From JAWWPY01 sp036394075 (GTDB lineage Bacteria > Actinomycetota > Actinomycetes > Streptosporangiales > Streptosporangiaceae): 10,532 bases of DNA. Shown in pieces: positions 1-6,385 of this stretch. Within the stretch, counting starts at the first letter, position 1; each line of letters begins with the position of its first letter. The stretch spans positions 1-10,532 of the forward strand of contig DASWFT010000626.1 in NCBI GenBank assembly GCA_036394075.1, read 5' to 3'. The notes beneath the pieces are model-generated. The model was not told the origin of the DNA. It did not search any database and was given only the letters and a program-made list of their open reading frames with translations. Both the position numbers and the translations under genes were made by a program.

Positions 1-63
1 GTAGGTGGCGGCAGCGGCGCCGAACGACGAGGCCTGAGCCATCAGGCGTTCATTCGCGGCCAT
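1..63 (-). CDS. N-terminal fragment of a probable SAM-dependent methyltransferase (runs off the window)
   Basis: Reading the minus strand from an ATG at 63-61 gives an open frame to base 1 that begins MAANERL and continues MAQASSFGAAAATY. The 'SFGAAAATY' segment resembles the extreme N-terminus of many actinobacterial class I SAM-dependent methyltransferases, where a similar SFG..A..Y stretch precedes the Rossmann core. Only 21 codons are present, so no SAM-binding motif can be checked and the family call is inference. An alternative in-frame ATG lies at 42-40. No convincing Shine-Dalgarno sequence precedes either start. The gene would be divergent from the gene at 577, with the 513-bp region between them. 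Confidence 0.4.
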   Translation of the reverse strand, partial: MAANERLMAQASSFGAAAATY

Positions 64-135
64 ACGGCCAAGTCTCGCACGGCACGCCGGCCCGGATCTG
101 CGACCGGCCCTCGGCTGAGAAGCACCCCAGCCCAT

Positions 136-157
136 CGATCACCGGCCTTGGTGATCG
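136..157. repeat. perfect inverted repeat, possible operator
   Basis: CGATCACC (136-143) and GGTGATCG (150-157) are exact reverse complements separated by GGCCTT. The repeat lies about 73 bp upstream of the minus-strand start at 63 and more than 200 bp upstream of the plus-strand promoter. A dimeric repressor operator for the minus-strand gene fits best. A terminator is less likely because only a short T run (GTTT) follows and no gene reads into it from either side within this region. Confidence 0.4.
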
Positions 158-376
158 TTTGGGTTAAGGCTTCGGTCTCTGTCTTCGGGCTGGCGACGAA
201 GCCGGTACGTGCCCGCCGCTGACCTGCCCAGAAGGTCGGCGAGCCGTCCTCGCGCGGCCATCTGTCCTCCTCCCTCCGGCTCCGCCGGCCGGGGGAAACC
301 AGTTCGAGAGATTCGCCCGCAGGTGGGTTGTTCCTCCGCCCACGCCGGGAGATGCTTCGGAACTGTGACTACAGAA

Positions 377-394
377 AGTAACAAGATCGTTACT
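377..394. promoter_or_regulatory. palindromic operator overlapping a promoter
   Basis: AGTAAC (377-382) and GTTACT (389-394) are exact inverted arms separated by AAGATC. A third related half-site, CGTTA (398-402), repeats CGTTA (388-392) one helical turn (10 bp) downstream. The palindrome covers the proposed -35 hexamer and half of the spacer, a classic place for a repressor to act. Which protein binds is unknown. No TetR- or MarR-type regulator gene is present in the window. Confidence 0.45.
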
Positions 395-406
395 AAACGT
401 TATGAT
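378..406 (+). promoter_or_regulatory. sigma70-like promoter for the gene at 577
   Basis: A -10 hexamer TATGAT (401-406) has one mismatch to TATAAT. A -35-like GTAACA (378-383) matches four of six consensus bases, and the spacing is 17 bp. The local AT richness stands out in very GC-rich flanks. Transcription would start near 412-414, leaving an untranslated leader of about 165 nt. No competing promoter of this quality was seen elsewhere in the window. Confidence 0.45.
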
Positions 407-576
407 CCTGGTGCGATTGCCTCCCCGGCGGGCGCGCGGCAAAAGCAGCAGTCAGACGGCCCGCCTGGGCTGCTGATGCCGATCGCCGTGAGCCGCTCGC
501 CCCCGGGGCGCGCCCTGCTTCGAGATCGGACAGGCAAGCCAACGACGGCAGGTACGTCCAACGAAAGGCACACATC

Positions 577-1584
577 ATGAGTTTCGTGGTGATCGAAAAA
601 AACCAGGCCAGCGTTCCGTCGAACCAGGACATCACGAAGGCGATGACCGAGTCCGGCGGCACGGTGAGCAGCGTGCAGGGCAGCAACGCCAGCAAGCGGG
701 TCGACTACACCGGGACCGTCAACCACACCATATTCGAGAACAACCTGATCCAGGTGGCCAAGGGCAAGCGCACCAGCTGGAACTTCACCTGGGCTGATGC
801 GGCGGTCAGCGTCAACGGCAACGGCTCCAGGGCCGGCCTTCGTGCTGGCCGGGTGGGCGCCACGGAGTACGAGATCGACATCACCATGTCCTCGGATACG
901 GTGACCCAGCTGCACGATGACGGATATGTCCTGTACGGCTTCAAGGCGGTGCAGGCCGCGGCGGGTGGCGGCGCCCGCCCGCTGGTCTGGTTCAGCCTGC
1001 CCAGCCCGCACTACTCCGCGCTCACCCAGATCATCTGGTCGGTTCAGTACCAGGCTTACACCTCGATCAGCAGCATCATCCCGAAAGGCCGCGTCGAGGC
1101 CAGCTTCAGCACTGACATCGACCTCGACCAGACCCTGAACGTCACAGCGACCGGGGAAGGAGACGTCACGGACGGCGGTGCCAAACAGGCAATCTCCATC
1201 TTCAATACCCAAAGCACCCCGTTCACCTGCGGCATCTCACAACGGGCCGCCGACGGCAAGACCAACCCGATGTGCGCATTCCCGCTGCACGGCGGCGGCC
1301 TCGACATCATCGCGCCCATCGAGAAGGTCCTGCTGATGTTCTCCACGCTGCCGGTCAACACCGGCACGGTGATCGAGCAGGCCTATGGCCCAGGTGTGCT
1401 GGTCGACCTGACCAGCCTGAACCTGCGCGCCGTCGCCTACGACATCGACAAGGGCTGGTCGTGGGGCGGCTTCAGCTGGGCGCAGTCGCTCCCGGCGAAC
1501 GCTGACCTCGTTCCGCTGCTGATCGAGCCCGCCGCCGGGTCAGCGGGCGCGGCGGTCCAGCCCCGTTCGCTCGTCGCCAGCTAG
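577..1584 (+). CDS. uncharacterised protein, long paralogue of a tandem pair (335 aa)
   Basis: I do not recognise this family. The ATG at 577 is supported by GAAAGG at 563-568, 8 nt upstream. The protein has two parts. Residues 1 to about 94 are a hydrophilic N-terminal region rich in Ser, Asn and Thr. Residues from about 97 to 318 are homologous to the whole protein encoded at 1799-2497. Shared landmarks are VLY.F.AVQA (118-127), RPLVW (134-138), TQI, FTCGI with Cys218, CAFPL with Cys233, LLMFS, GTVI, the very conserved GWSWGGFSWAQ (293-303) and LVPLLIE (311-317). The two shared cysteines could form a disulfide or bind metal. Alternating hydrophobic and polar runs suggest mostly beta structure (inference). 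No signal peptide, transmembrane segment or lipobox is visible, so a cytosolic location or non-classical export is likely. A seven-A run lies at codons 7-9. By eye the gene is slightly less GC-rich than its neighbours. Confidence 0.88.
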   Translation: MSFVVIEKNQASVPSNQDITKAMTESGGTVSSVQGSNASKRVDYTGTVNHTIFENNLIQVAKGKRTSWNFTWADAAVSVNGNGSRAGLRAGRVGATEYEIDITMSSDTVTQLHDDGYVLYGFKAVQAAAGGGARPLVWFSLPSPHYSALTQIIWSVQYQAYTSISSIIPKGRVEASFSTDIDLDQTLNVTATGEGDVTDGGAKQAISIFNTQSTPFTCGISQRAADGKTNPMCAFPLHGGGLDIIAPIEKVLLMFSTLPVNTGTVIEQAYGPGVLVDLTSLNLRAVAYDIDKGWSWGGFSWAQSLPANADLVPLLIEPAAGSAGAAVQPRSLVAS

Positions 1585-1798
1585 CGGCGCCACCCCACCG
1601 CTCGCTGCGGGTAACCCAGGGGCGCTGCCGGTCACCTTGATCGGCGGCGCCCCGCCCGCCCGCGCACCAGCGAGCCGGAGGGGCGCGGTGTCGCCTGGAC
1701 TGAGGAGCGAGGGACGAGCGACGAGGGAAGGCGGCGCCCGAAAGCGCCCCGCAGGCGAGCGAGAGACACAGCGCGCCGCCCGACACCCAGGAGCGCCG
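1585..1798. other. GC-rich intergenic spacer with short repeats and a hairpin
   Basis: This 214-bp gap separates the two paralogues. It contains a purine-rich low-complexity stretch (1702-1730) with GAGCGA at 1705-1710 and 1716-1721 and again at 1757-1762, and CGAGGGA at 1708-1714 and 1722-1728. A small hairpin is possible, with GGCGC (1733-1737) pairing with GCGCC (1744-1748) across a CCGAAA loop. No stem followed by a T run is visible, so I do not call a terminator. A frame open from 1637 joins the downstream gene, but the translation of this part is Arg/Pro/Gly-rich and has no counterpart in the paralogue. Confidence 0.5.
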
Positions 1799-2497
1799 AT
1801 GACGCAGCAATACCAGGTGACGATCACTATGCAGCCCGCGACGGTCACCGATCTGATCAACTCCGGCAACGTCCTTTACGTGTTCCGAGCCGTGCAGGCC
1901 TCCGACCCTGCGGGCCGTCCCCTGGTGTGGATGAGCGCGCCATACTCCGTCATGACCCAGATCAATTGTTCTGACCGCTACGACGCCTACACCTCGCCGA
2001 CCCCGTTCCAGGCCGGCGAGCAGGTGACGGCCGGATTCTCGGACGCGATCGAGGTTGGCCAGCAGCTTCAGGTCCAAGCCGGCGGCTTCGGTGAGGTGGA
2101 AGCGGGCCACGTGGGTGCCGTCTCGGTCCTCAACACCACCGGCACGTACTTCACCTGCGGCATCGGCGGTGGTGGCGGCAGTGGCGCGGCGCCCTTCTGC
2201 GCCTTCCCGCTGTATGGCAACAGCCTGCAGGTTGTCGTGCCGCTGGGGAAAATCTTGCTGATGTTCTCCAGTCAGCCAGTGGCGCCCGGCACCGTCATCG
2301 ATGACTTCTACGCCCCGGCCGTCAGGTCTTTCAGCTCAGGGGTCCTGATCGACCTCGCCGTCGAAAATCAGCCGGCGCTGGGCTACGACATCAATGCGGG
2401 CTGGTCGTGGGGCGGGTTCAACTGGGCGCAGCAGGTCCCGGCGGGCACCGGCCTCGTCCCGCTGCTCATCGAGCAGCCGCAGCCGGACAGCAAGTGA
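1799..2497 (+). CDS. uncharacterised protein, short paralogue of a tandem pair (232 aa)
   Basis: The start at 1799 is chosen because AGGAG (1789-1793) lies 5 nt upstream and because homology to the upstream protein begins almost at this Met: QYQVTITM here matches EYEIDITM at residues 97-104 of the neighbour. The protein is therefore essentially the conserved domain alone. Visible landmarks are VLYVFRAVQA (25-34), RPLVW (40-44), YFTCGI with Cys120, a glycine-rich loop (123-129), FCAFPL with Cys134, ILLMFSSQP (152-160), GWSWGGFNWAQ (201-211) and LVPLLIE (219-225). An extra Cys57 is not shared. Compared with the neighbour it has about seven extra residues before GVLIDL. It has no signal peptide or membrane segment. 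The pair looks like a tandem duplication with later loss or gain of the N-terminal region. The function is unknown. Confidence 0.88.
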   Translation: MTQQYQVTITMQPATVTDLINSGNVLYVFRAVQASDPAGRPLVWMSAPYSVMTQINCSDRYDAYTSPTPFQAGEQVTAGFSDAIEVGQQLQVQAGGFGEVEAGHVGAVSVLNTTGTYFTCGIGGGGGSGAAPFCAFPLYGNSLQVVVPLGKILLMFSSQPVAPGTVIDDFYAPAVRSFSSGVLIDLAVENQPALGYDINAGWSWGGFNWAQQVPAGTGLVPLLIEQPQPDSK

Positions 2498-2563
2498 ACT
2501 GGCGGGCCAGCCGGTCACTAGAGAACTCCAACCCGCCTGTGGCGCTATCCGGGCCTGCCGCGC

Positions 2564-3412
2564 GTGGCAGACTCGCTTGTTGTGCAGCGTTCCTTCCGCC
2601 AGGTCGATGTCTTCAGCACCGCGCCGTATCTCGGTAACGCGCTGGCCGTGGTGCTCGACAGCGCCGGCCTGACCGACCGCGAGATGCAGCGGTTTGCCCG
2701 CTGGATGAACCTCTCGGAGACCACTTTCGTGCTCCCGCCGTCCAGCGCGGGCGCCGACTACCGGGTGCGGATCTTCACGCCGAGCGTGGAACTGCCCTTC
2801 GCAGGCCATCCGACGCTGGGCACCTGCCACGCCTGGCTGGCCGCCGGGGGAACCCCGCAGCGCCCCGAGGTCATCGTGCAGGAATGCGCGGCGGGGCTGA
2901 TCCCGGTCCGGCGGACCGCCGACGGGTTGGCCTTCGCAGCGCCTCCGCTGCTGCGTTCCGGGCCCGTGGATGAGTCACTGGCGGAGCATATCGCCGCGCT
3001 GCTTGGCCTCCGGCGGGCCGAGATCGTGGACCTGGAATGGGCGGACAACGGGCCCGGGTGGGTCGCCGTGCTGCTGGCCAGCGCCGATGCGGTACTCGCG
3101 GTGCGGCCCGGCGTGGTCGATCTCGACGTGGGGGTGGCAGGCCCGTACCCGGCAGGCTCGCCGGAAGCGTTCGAGGTGCGGGCCTTCTTCCCGAAGGACG
3201 GCGCCACCGCCGAGGACCCGGTGACGGGGAGCCTGAACGCCTCGCTCGCTCAATGGCTGCTGGGCACCGGGCGGGCCAGCGCGCCGTACGTGGTAAGCCA
3301 GGGAACAGTGCTCGGGCGGGCCGGCCGGGTGCACATTTCCCGCGATCCCGACAACACCATCTGGATTGGCGGTGCCGCGATCACCTGCGTGGCAGGCCAC
3401 GTTGACCTCTAG
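2564..3412 (+). CDS. PhzF-family isomerase / epimerase-like protein (282 aa)
   Basis: This belongs to the PhzF family, which has the diaminopimelate epimerase-like fold with two halves around one active site. In phenazine biosynthesis PhzF isomerises trans-2,3-dihydro-3-hydroxyanthranilate. Most genomic members have no assigned substrate. Visible signatures are FRQVDVFS (11-18), GNALAVV (24-30), LSETTFV (50-56) with the family's catalytic-type glutamate at Glu52, FAGHPTLGT (79-87), and EDPVTGS (217-223) near the C-terminal half-site. The length is normal for the family. The start is GTG at 2564, with no good Shine-Dalgarno. A second in-frame GTG at 2582 is possible, but the residues before FRQVDVF favour a start close by. 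No other phenazine genes are present, so phenazine production is not implied. It lies 66 bp after the paralogue pair and 69 bp before the DUF2891 gene, on the same strand. Confidence 0.9.
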   Translation: MADSLVVQRSFRQVDVFSTAPYLGNALAVVLDSAGLTDREMQRFARWMNLSETTFVLPPSSAGADYRVRIFTPSVELPFAGHPTLGTCHAWLAAGGTPQRPEVIVQECAAGLIPVRRTADGLAFAAPPLLRSGPVDESLAEHIAALLGLRRAEIVDLEWADNGPGWVAVLLASADAVLAVRPGVVDLDVGVAGPYPAGSPEAFEVRAFFPKDGATAEDPVTGSLNASLAQWLLGTGRASAPYVVSQGTVLGRAGRVHISRDPDNTIWIGGAAITCVAGHVDL

Positions 3413-3469
3413 GCGTACCGGACCCCGCCACCGGGAATCCATTGGCAGTGCGTGCCGCAATTGCTGGCC

Positions 3470-3474
3470 GGAGG
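3470..3474 (+). promoter_or_regulatory. Shine-Dalgarno site that decides the DUF2891 start
   Basis: GGAGG followed by a 7-nt spacer precedes GTG at 3482. The alternative GTG at 3452 has no comparable site, so the shorter protein is preferred. Confidence 0.75.
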
Positions 3475-3481
3475 GTTAACC

Positions 3482-4519
3482 GTGGAGCTATCGCAGGAGT
3501 GGGGCGAACTGCTGCGCACCGAAGCGGCCGGCTACGCGAAGACGGCGCTGGCCAACATCAAGCGCGAGTTCCCGTCTGGCATCTACCACACGATGACCAG
3601 GCCAGGCGGCTTCCCGTACCGCCCCCGGGCCCGCACCCCGGTCTTCTACGGAAGCTTCGACTGGCACTCGTGCGTCGAAATGCACTGGGCCCTGGTGCGG
3701 CTGCTGCGGGTGGCCGGCGACACGGTGCCCGCGAGCGAGATCCGGGCCGCGCTCGGCGCCCAGTTCGACGCCGTCGGCCTGGCGGCCGAGGCGGAGTTCA
3801 TCGCCGGCCCGGATGGCCGGGCCGAGCGCCCCTATGGGTGGGGCTGGGCGCTCGCCCTGATCCACGAGACGGCGACATGGGACGACCAGGACGGCCGGAA
3901 GTGGGCCGCCGCAATGGCCTCACTGGCCGAAACGCTCACCGGCTGCTTCCTCGGCTGGCTGGCCAAGGCGACGTACCCGGTCCGGCATGGAGTGCACGCC
4001 AACAGTGCGTTCGGGCTGTCCCGGGCTCTGCCGTTCGCCATGCGGCGGGCCGCATCAGGGGACCCGGCGCTGCTGAAGGCGATCACCGCGAAGGCGGAAG
4101 CGTGGTTCGGCAGCGACGAATTCTACCCCGGTGATTGGGAGCCATCGGGACACGACTTCCTGTCACCGGCACTCACGGAGGCGGAACTGATGGCCCGGAT
4201 CCTGCCCCCAGGCGAGTTCGGCGGGTGGTTGTCGATGTTCCTGCCAGGAATCGAGTGGGGGCGGCCGGCTTCGCTGTTCACGCCCGCTGTCGTGTCGGAC
4301 CCCAGCGACGGGCAGATCGCCCACCTGCATGGCCTCAACGCGAGCCGGGCCTGGTGCTGGCGGCGAATCGCGGGAGCCCTGTCGGCCGGCGACCCGCGGG
4401 TGGAGCAGGCGCTGGCCGCCGCGGCTGGGCACGGTGCGGCGGCGCTGCCGCATGTGCTCGGCGACGACTACGCGGTCGAGCACTGGCTGGTCTGCTACGC
4501 CGTCCTCCTGCTGAGCTGA
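3482..4519 (+). CDS. DUF2891-family protein (345 aa)
   Basis: The sequence has the character of the DUF2891 family, which is mostly alpha-helical and has no established biochemical function. Visible blocks are PVFYGSFDWHSCVEMHW (from about residue 53), RPYGWGW (116-122), a RHG.HANSAF block (168-177), YPGDWEPSGHDFLSPAL (215-231), HLHGLNASRAW (281-291) and a C-terminal EHWLVCYA segment. Recurrent Trp, His, Asp and Glu residues in these blocks suggest a binding pocket like that of (alpha/alpha) barrel enzymes acting on sugars (inference). I chose GTG at 3482 because GGAGG (3470-3474) stands 7 nt upstream. The longer frame from GTG 3452 would place that site inside the gene and add a TTA codon. 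No signal peptide is seen. The gene converges with nadE. Confidence 0.85.
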   Translation: MELSQEWGELLRTEAAGYAKTALANIKREFPSGIYHTMTRPGGFPYRPRARTPVFYGSFDWHSCVEMHWALVRLLRVAGDTVPASEIRAALGAQFDAVGLAAEAEFIAGPDGRAERPYGWGWALALIHETATWDDQDGRKWAAAMASLAETLTGCFLGWLAKATYPVRHGVHANSAFGLSRALPFAMRRAASGDPALLKAITAKAEAWFGSDEFYPGDWEPSGHDFLSPALTEAELMARILPPGEFGGWLSMFLPGIEWGRPASLFTPAVVSDPSDGQIAHLHGLNASRAWCWRRIAGALSAGDPRVEQALAAAAGHGAAALPHVLGDDYAVEHWLVCYAVLLLS

Positions 4520-4543
4520 CCACCGTCGGCCTCGCGGTGCGGC

Positions 4544-4575
4544 GGCTGGCTACCCGGCCGGCTGGCTACCCGGCC
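4544..4575. repeat. 16-bp tandem repeat (two copies) over the nadE stop codon
   Basis: The unit GGCTGGCTACCCGGCC occurs at 4544-4559 and again, exactly, at 4560-4575, followed by a partial third copy (GGCTGG). The repeat covers the nadE stop (complement of 4550-4552) and the last codons. Because 16 is not a multiple of three, the two copies are read in different frames. Only the copy nearer the DUF2891 gene supplies the stop codon in frame. Confidence 0.85.
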
Positions 4576-6385
4576 GGCTGGGCGGGTGTGGTTCCCGCCA
4601 CCGGTTGGTGATCGGCAGGCGGCGGTCGCGGCCGAAGTTCCGTGACGTGATCTTCGGGCCGGGCGGGTACTGGCGTCGCTTGTACTCGGCCCGGTCTACC
4701 AGCTGGATCACCCGGTCCACCAGGGCCGGGTCGTGGCCGGCGGCGACCAGCGCCCCGGCCCCCATGTCCTTCTCCACGTAGTCGCCGAGCACGGCGTCGA
4801 GTACCGCGTAGTCGGGCAGCGAGTCGCTGTCGAGCTGCCCGGGGGCCAGTTCCGCGCTCGGTGGCTTGGTGATCGAGTTCTCCGGGATCGGCGGGGTCTC
4901 GACGCGCCGCACCGCCTGCCCGTTGCGCCACCTGGCCAGCTCCCAGACCACCGTCTTGAGCACGTCCTTGATCGGCCCGAACCCGCCCGCCGAGTCGCCG
5001 TACAGGGTCGAATACCCCGTCGCAAGCTCGCTCTTGTTCCCGGTAGTGAGCACCAGGTGTCCCTCAGAATTGCTGAGCGCCATCAGGATCATCCCGCGGA
5101 TCCGTGCCTGCAGGTTTTCTGCGGCGAGCCCGCGCAGGTCGAGTTCTGCCTCGTAGGCATCCACCATCCGGTCGATGGGCACCGTCCTCGCGTGCAGTCC
5201 CTGGCGCTTGGCGAGGTCCTCGGCGTCCGTCACCGAGTGCGCCGAGGAGTGGCGGCTCGGCATGAGCACCACGTGCACCCGGTCCGGCCCGATGGCATCG
5301 GCCGCGATCGTGGCGGTCAGCGCCGAGTCGATGCCACCGGACAGCCCGAGAATGACCGAGCCGAACCCGTTCTTGCGGACATAGTCCCGGACGCCGGTGA
5401 CCAGCGCGGAGTAGATCTCCGCGGGGTCGGAAAGCCGCGGCCAGGCCACGCCCGGTGCCTGGCCGGGGCCCGCCGGGAGCGGCTCAAGGGCGGGCAGGGT
5501 GAGCCGGTGGATCGTGATCGTCGTCCCGTCGTGGGCGTCGGCCGGTGTTTCGCCCGGGGCCAGGGCCGTGTCGGCCGGGGGCAGGTCGAGGTCGGCGACC
5601 AGCAGCGTCTCCTCGAACTGCGGGCCACGGGCGAGCAGCCTGCCGGCGGTGTCGACGAGGATCGAGTCCCCGTCGAAGACCAGCTCGTCCTGGCCGCCCA
5701 TCATGTTCACGTAGGCGAGAGTGGCTCCGGCCTCGCGGGCCCGGCGGACGCACAGCTGAAGGCGCGCGTCGTCCTTGCCGCGCTCGTAGGGAGAGGCGTT
5801 GGGCACGACGAGCAGCCCGGCCCCGGCCTGCCTGGTCACCGCGACCGGGCCGCCGTCCTGCCAGAGGTCCTCGCAGATGGCGATGGCCACGTCGACCGCG
5901 TCCTCCGGCGACCCGGGCGCGGGGCACGGGAGCCGGACCACCGGCAGCCGGTCGCCGGGCACGAAGTACCGGTACTCGTCGAACACGCCGTAGTTCGGCA
6001 GATGGTGCTTGGCCGTGGTGACCACCACCTGGCCGCCGTGCAGGAGCGCCGCGGCGTCCAGCGGCGCGCCGGCCGGCAGGCCGACCCGCGGTGGCAGCCC
6101 GGTGCGCCGGCCCAGGTACCCGGTGACCACCGCGACGCCGCCAAGCCCGTCGGCGGCCAGCCGCTGCGCGGTCGCGGCCAGGGCAGCGATCGAGGCGTCC
6201 ACGAACGAGGTGCGCAGGGCCAGGTCTTCCACCGGGTAGCCGGTGAGCATCATTTCAGGGAACACCACCAGGGCGGCCCCCTGCTCCGCGGCGCGGAGCG
6301 TCCACTCGGCCACGCGGGCGGAGTTGCCGTCCAGGTCACCAACGGTGGAATTGGTCTGGGCAAGGGCGATTCGGAGCCTTGGCAC
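4550..6385 (-). CDS. nadE: glutamine-dependent NAD+ synthase (611 aa)
   Basis: This enzyme converts deamido-NAD+ to NAD+ using ATP and glutamine, the last step of NAD synthesis, in the cytoplasm. The N-terminal glutaminase (nitrilase-fold) domain, residues 3 to about 290, shows the complete triad: Glu44 in FPEMMLTGYP, Lys126 in TTAKHHLPNYG, and Cys171 in AICEDLWQDGG. The C-terminal synthetase domain starts near 325. It contains the ATP pyrophosphatase P-loop SGGIDS (349-354), the segment TTGNKSELATGYSTLYGD (447-464), and the end-region PPGPKITSRNFGRDRRLPI. The length fits the two-domain bacterial form and is shorter than the M. tuberculosis type. The start is GTG (complement of 6383-6385), giving MPRLRIALAQ, the usual beginning of the glutaminase domain. 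No strong Shine-Dalgarno is visible. The last residues, SRPGSQPAG, come from a tandem repeat. It is divergent from glnA2. Confidence 0.97.
   Translation of the reverse strand: MPRLRIALAQTNSTVGDLDGNSARVAEWTLRAAEQGAALVVFPEMMLTGYPVEDLALRTSFVDASIAALAATAQRLAADGLGGVAVVTGYLGRRTGLPPRVGLPAGAPLDAAALLHGGQVVVTTAKHHLPNYGVFDEYRYFVPGDRLPVVRLPCPAPGSPEDAVDVAIAICEDLWQDGGPVAVTRQAGAGLLVVPNASPYERGKDDARLQLCVRRAREAGATLAYVNMMGGQDELVFDGDSILVDTAGRLLARGPQFEETLLVADLDLPPADTALAPGETPADAHDGTTITIHRLTLPALEPLPAGPGQAPGVAWPRLSDPAEIYSALVTGVRDYVRKNGFGSVILGLSGGIDSALTATIAADAIGPDRVHVVLMPSRHSSAHSVTDAEDLAKRQGLHARTVPIDRMVDAYEAELDLRGLAAENLQARIRGMILMALSNSEGHLVLTTGNKSELATGYSTLYGDSAGGFGPIKDVLKTVVWELARWRNGQAVRRVETPPIPENSITKPPSAELAPGQLDSDSLPDYAVLDAVLGDYVEKDMGAGALVAAGHDPALVDRVIQLVDRAEYKRRQYPPGPKITSRNFGRDRRLPITNRWREPHPPSRPGSQPAG
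4556..4575. terminator. possible hairpin between convergent genes
   Basis: GGCCGG (4556-4561) and CCGGCC (4570-4575) can pair around an 8-nt loop. The stem lies at the junction of the convergent DUF2891 and nadE genes, whose stop codons are only 30 bp apart. It lacks a T run on either side. A bidirectional, U-less terminator is possible but weakly supported, and the pairing may simply follow from the tandem repeat. Confidence 0.25.

Larger units (their letters stand above)
64..576. other. 513-bp intergenic regulatory region
   Basis: I see no credible gene here. Frames that are open on either strand have no ribosome binding site and no recognisable domain. The region holds a perfect inverted repeat at 136-157, an unusually AT-rich patch around 358-410 with a palindrome and promoter hexamers, and a probable leader of about 165 nt before the ATG at 577. 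Within that leader, AGCAGC (444-449) can pair with GCTGCT (469-474), and GGCA (438-441) with TGCC (477-480) across a 2x2 internal loop. This suggests a modest hairpin of unknown role. Confidence 0.6.

Noticed and set aside
209..580. Plus-strand 123-codon open frame in the leader region
   Set aside because: It runs through the promoter and operator, has no Shine-Dalgarno site, and its Arg/Pro/Ser-rich translation matches nothing recognisable.
400..1212. Minus-strand 270-codon open frame over the first paralogue
   Set aside because: It overlaps a gene with a good ribosome binding site and a paralogue. Its own translation has low-complexity shadow-frame character.
1637..1798. N-terminal extension of the short paralogue
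   Set aside because: AGGAG 5 nt before ATG 1799 and the homology boundary both favour the short form. The extension is basic low-complexity sequence from a repeat-rich spacer.
2564..3412. Phenazine biosynthesis cluster suggested by the PhzF-like gene
   Set aside because: No other phz-type gene is present, and most PhzF-family members lie outside phenazine clusters.
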